Assembly: GCA_018065165.1 (NCBI GenBank) | Contig: JAGHTV010000180.1 | Coordinates: forward strand, 1 to 8,280 | DNA: 8,280 nucleotides | Source of the DNA: Candidatus Sodaliphilus fimicaballi | GTDB lineage: Bacteria; Bacteroidota; Bacteroidia; Bacteroidales; Muribaculaceae | Direction of reading: 5' to 3' | Shown: positions 7,201-8,280 of the stretch, in pieces | Layout: each line of letters begins with the position of its first letter | How positions within the stretch are numbered: the first letter of the stretch is position 1 | Notes under the pieces: model-generated | Databases searched by the model: none | What the model was told of the DNA's origin: nothing | The model's input: the letters and a program-made list of their open reading frames with translations, nothing else | Program-made: the position numbers and the translations under genes

Positions 7201-8075
7201 ACCGTAAGGCGATAGAATCATTTGCACTTTCGGGAGCGTTTGATTGTTTTGAAGAAATTAAGCGTGAAGATTTCTTCGAAAAGAATAATAGAGATGAGTC
7301 GTTCAGTGAGGTGCTTGTAAGGTTTGGTCAAAAATTCCAAGCAGGTTCCGACTCGAGTCAAGTCTCTTTGTTTGACGATGTCGAACCCATAGAAATAGCC
7401 AAGCCCCCGATTCCTCAAGCCGAGCAATGGAACATCATGGAACGACTCAATAAGGAAAGAGAGTTGGTAGGTATGTATTTGTCGGCTCACCCGCTTGACC
7501 CTTATTATATAGAGATGAAATATGGTTGCACTTCATCGCTTGCTGACTTTGTTGCTGATGATGTGATACCTGACAAGGAAGTGGTTTTGGGAGGATTAGT
7601 CATAGATTATCAGACAGGTACAACAAGGCGAGGCAGTCATTTTGGCTCACTTAAGATTGAGGATTATACTGGTACTCACGAATTCAGACTGTATGACAGG
7701 GATTATATCGAATTTGGCAAGTATGGTCAGGTTGGCATAGGAATTGTAGTTCGTGGTATGTATACGAAGAATCGTTTTAACGATAACCTTTCGTTTAAGA
7801 TTCAAAGTATTAATTTGCTCAATGAGATAAAGGGCAAGATGGTTAATAACATTAGACTTCATTTGAACGACGATGATATTGACAAGATGAAGGCAATTGA
7901 TCCGTTGATCAAACAGTCAACAGCTAACCGTTGCGATTTGTATTTCAGGATATATGAAACCAGTTCAATGCGTACTGTAGACTTGAGATCAAGACTTAAG
8001 TTCCCACTCAATAAAGAAATTATTGAAGCACTTGAAGAACTTGAAATTAAATTTGAAGTGAATTTTTCAGACTAA
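4278..8075 (+). CDS. dnaE: DNA polymerase III subunit alpha (DnaE1 type)
   Basis: Catalytic subunit of the chromosomal replicase, 1265 residues from the ATG at 4278. An in-frame TTG at 4257 would add seven residues, but the protein conventionally opens with a short lead into FVHLHVHSQYS. Domains in order: an N-terminal PHP domain with a full set of likely metal ligands (His8, His10, Asp17, His42, Glu77, His99, Cys149, Asp243, His245); the palm with GPGRGS (460-465) and catalytic Asp502 and Asp504 in PDIDTD, plus Asp666 in KMDFLGL; fingers; a helix-hairpin-helix near GLGGIKGVG (934-942); a clamp-binding motif QVSLF (1028-1032); an OB fold (about 1100-1190); and a C-terminal domain that should contact the clamp loader. 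The QVSLF motif and long C-terminus fit the replicative DnaE1 type rather than the mutagenic DnaE2. It is about 100 residues longer than the E. coli protein, partly from a charged segment at about 333-384. The frame is intact throughout. A thioredoxin gene follows after 25 bases. Confidence 0.97.
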   Translation: MNPFVHLHVHSQYSILDGMSSIPKMVDKAVANGMKGMALTDHGNMFGIKEFFDYCSKVNKGRKKEGLEPFKPIFGCEMYVARHNKEDMVAANGDRGGNHLIVLAKNFNGYKNLIKLVSRAWTDGFYGRPRTDHKDLMEFHEDLIVSAACLAGEPHEYIRRALRLGRYGNETLSPEELFQKADDAVKWYKDLFGDDYYMELMRHKVTNPNILANRETYEEQIAVEPYLIKLARKYDIKLICTNDSHFVDEENAEAHDHLLCLSTGKDLNDPNRMRYSKQEWFKTREEMNEVFADIPESLSNTLEILDKVETYDIESNPIMPFFPIPEEFGTEEEWRRKYTEEDLFNEFTSDENGNNPMPREDGESKIKKLGGFDKLYRIKFEADYLAKLAYEGAQRIYGSRTPDNITADKLIPGSYGIPIEVEERIRFELHIMKTMGFPGYFLIVSDFINSAREKLGVWVGPGRGSAAGSVVAYCLGITKLDPLKYDLLFERFLNPDRISLPDIDTDFDDDGRGKVLQWVMDKYGHENCAHIITYGTMAAKNSIKDVARVEQVPLSVVNAWCKAMPDRLPDGMKPKLANYLKCTPELQQAASSVTANERNTITYAQMLEGTVRNTGIHACGFIICRDPISDHVPVSTADDPDFPDKKTAVTQFDGHVIESTGLIKMDFLGLKTLSEMKECVKLVKETLDIDVDLDHIPIDDELTYKLYQEGRTVGTFQFESAGMQKYLRELHPTVFEDLIAMNALYRPGPMDYIPSFIARKNGHEAISYDIDCMEKYLKDTYGITVYQEQVMLLSRQLADFTRGQSDALRKAMGKKKKDIVDQMKPLFIEGGIKNGHDPEILNKIWADWEKFASYAFNKSHAACYSWVAYQTAYLKAHYPAQFLAALMTRRKSDIKEISKLMDESKAMGIKVLGPDINESFVDFSVNKNGEIRFGLGGIKGVGSSAVEAVINERQANGNFKDIYDVVERINLSSCNRKAIESFALSGAFDCFEEIKREDFFEKNNRDESFSEVLVRFGQKFQAGSDSSQVSLFDDVEPIEIAKPPIPQAEQWNIMERLNKERELVGMYLSAHPLDPYYIEMKYGCTSSLADFVADDVIPDKEVVLGGLVIDYQTGTTRRGSHFGSLKIEDYTGTHEFRLYDRDYIEFGKYGQVGIGIVVRGMYTKNRFNDNLSFKIQSINLLNEIKGKMVNNIRLHLNDDDIDKMKAIDPLIKQSTANRCDLYFRIYETSSMRTVDLRSRLKFPLNKEIIEALEELEIKFEVNFSD
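8048..8055 (+). promoter_or_regulatory. Possible -7 element for the thioredoxin gene, inside the end of dnaE
   Basis: TAAATTTG matches TAnnTTTG and lies about 45 bases before the thioredoxin ATG. The nearest upstream -33 candidate (TATTG, 8021-8025) is 22 bases away, slightly too far. With only six fixed bases, the motif can occur by chance in AT-rich coding DNA, so this is weak. If real, thioredoxin would have its own promoter as well as read-through from dnaE. Confidence 0.22.
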
Positions 8076-8100
8076 TTAATAACGACAAAAATATATAATT

Positions 8101-8280
8101 ATGGCAATTCAATTTAACGACGAAAACCTCCAGCAGGCTTTAGAAAGCGGTAAGCCCGTTGTGGTTGACTGCTGGGCAGAGTGGTGTGGCCCATGTAAGA
8201 GCCTTGCTCCTATCGTAGAAGAACTCGCAGCTGAATACGAAGGACAGGTTGTTATTGGCAAGTATGACATTGAACAAGAT
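8101..8280 (+). CDS. trxA: Thioredoxin (5' part, cut by window end)
   Basis: The first 60 residues of a thioredoxin, a small cytoplasmic protein that reduces disulfides in client enzymes and is itself reduced by thioredoxin reductase. The start [14 protein letters not shown] leads into strand PVVVD and the active site WCGPCK, with redox cysteines Cys29 and Cys32. The buried Asp23 and the Trp25 before the active site are conserved. The helix after it ([13 protein letters not shown]) and strand [11 protein letters not shown] match the family closely. Cys24 replaces the Phe commonly found there (DFWA in E. coli). The cis-proline and the C-terminal half lie beyond the window. No terminator is seen in the 25 bases after dnaE, so co-transcription is likely. 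No Shine-Dalgarno sequence is visible; the leader is AT-rich (AAAAATATATAATT). Confidence 0.95.
   Translation, partial: MAIQFNDENLQQALESGKPVVVDCWAEWCGPCKSLAPIVEELAAEYEGQVVIGKYDIEQD

Noticed and set aside
4278..8075. DnaE2 error-prone polymerase or an accessory, phage-borne polymerase
   Set aside because: The QVSLF clamp motif, OB fold and long C-terminal domain, together with the neighbouring thioredoxin gene and no imuA/imuB genes, fit the chromosomal replicase.

Overview
The window comes from the chromosome of a Bacteroidota bacterium, most likely order Bacteroidales (Muribaculaceae-like, but the family is a guess). The evidence is AT-rich DNA with AT-rich gene starts and no clear Shine-Dalgarno sequences, copies of the TAnnTTTG -7 promoter element typical of this phylum in the gene-free gaps, and the Bacteroidota style of the DnaE and outer-membrane barrel proteins. 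There is no mobile element, CRISPR array, rRNA or tRNA.

Layout. A secreted protein of unknown function lies on the minus strand (20-1129). A divergent promoter region (about 1130-1228) separates it from a plus-strand pair: a POTRA-less BamA/TamA-type outer-membrane beta-barrel (1229-2401) and an EptA-family phosphoethanolamine transferase (2388-4097). The pair overlaps by 14 bases and probably forms one transcript, ended by a clear intrinsic terminator (4127-4163). A new transcription unit then starts with dnaE, the replicative DNA polymerase III alpha subunit (4278-8075). It is followed after 25 bases by a thioredoxin gene that runs off the right edge (8101 onward).

How the genes fit together. 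The left half is an envelope module: an exported unknown protein, an outer-membrane barrel and an inner-membrane enzyme that decorates lipid A or another glycan with phosphoethanolamine. The right half is housekeeping: chromosome replication plus thiol redox. The terminator and a separate promoter divide the two halves, so their adjacency does not imply shared function.

I see no clear evidence of an undescribed defence or mobile system. The observations most worth a second look are the symmetrical divergent promoter region, the overlapping barrel/transferase pair, the unknown two-part secreted protein, and the complete PHP metal site in DnaE.
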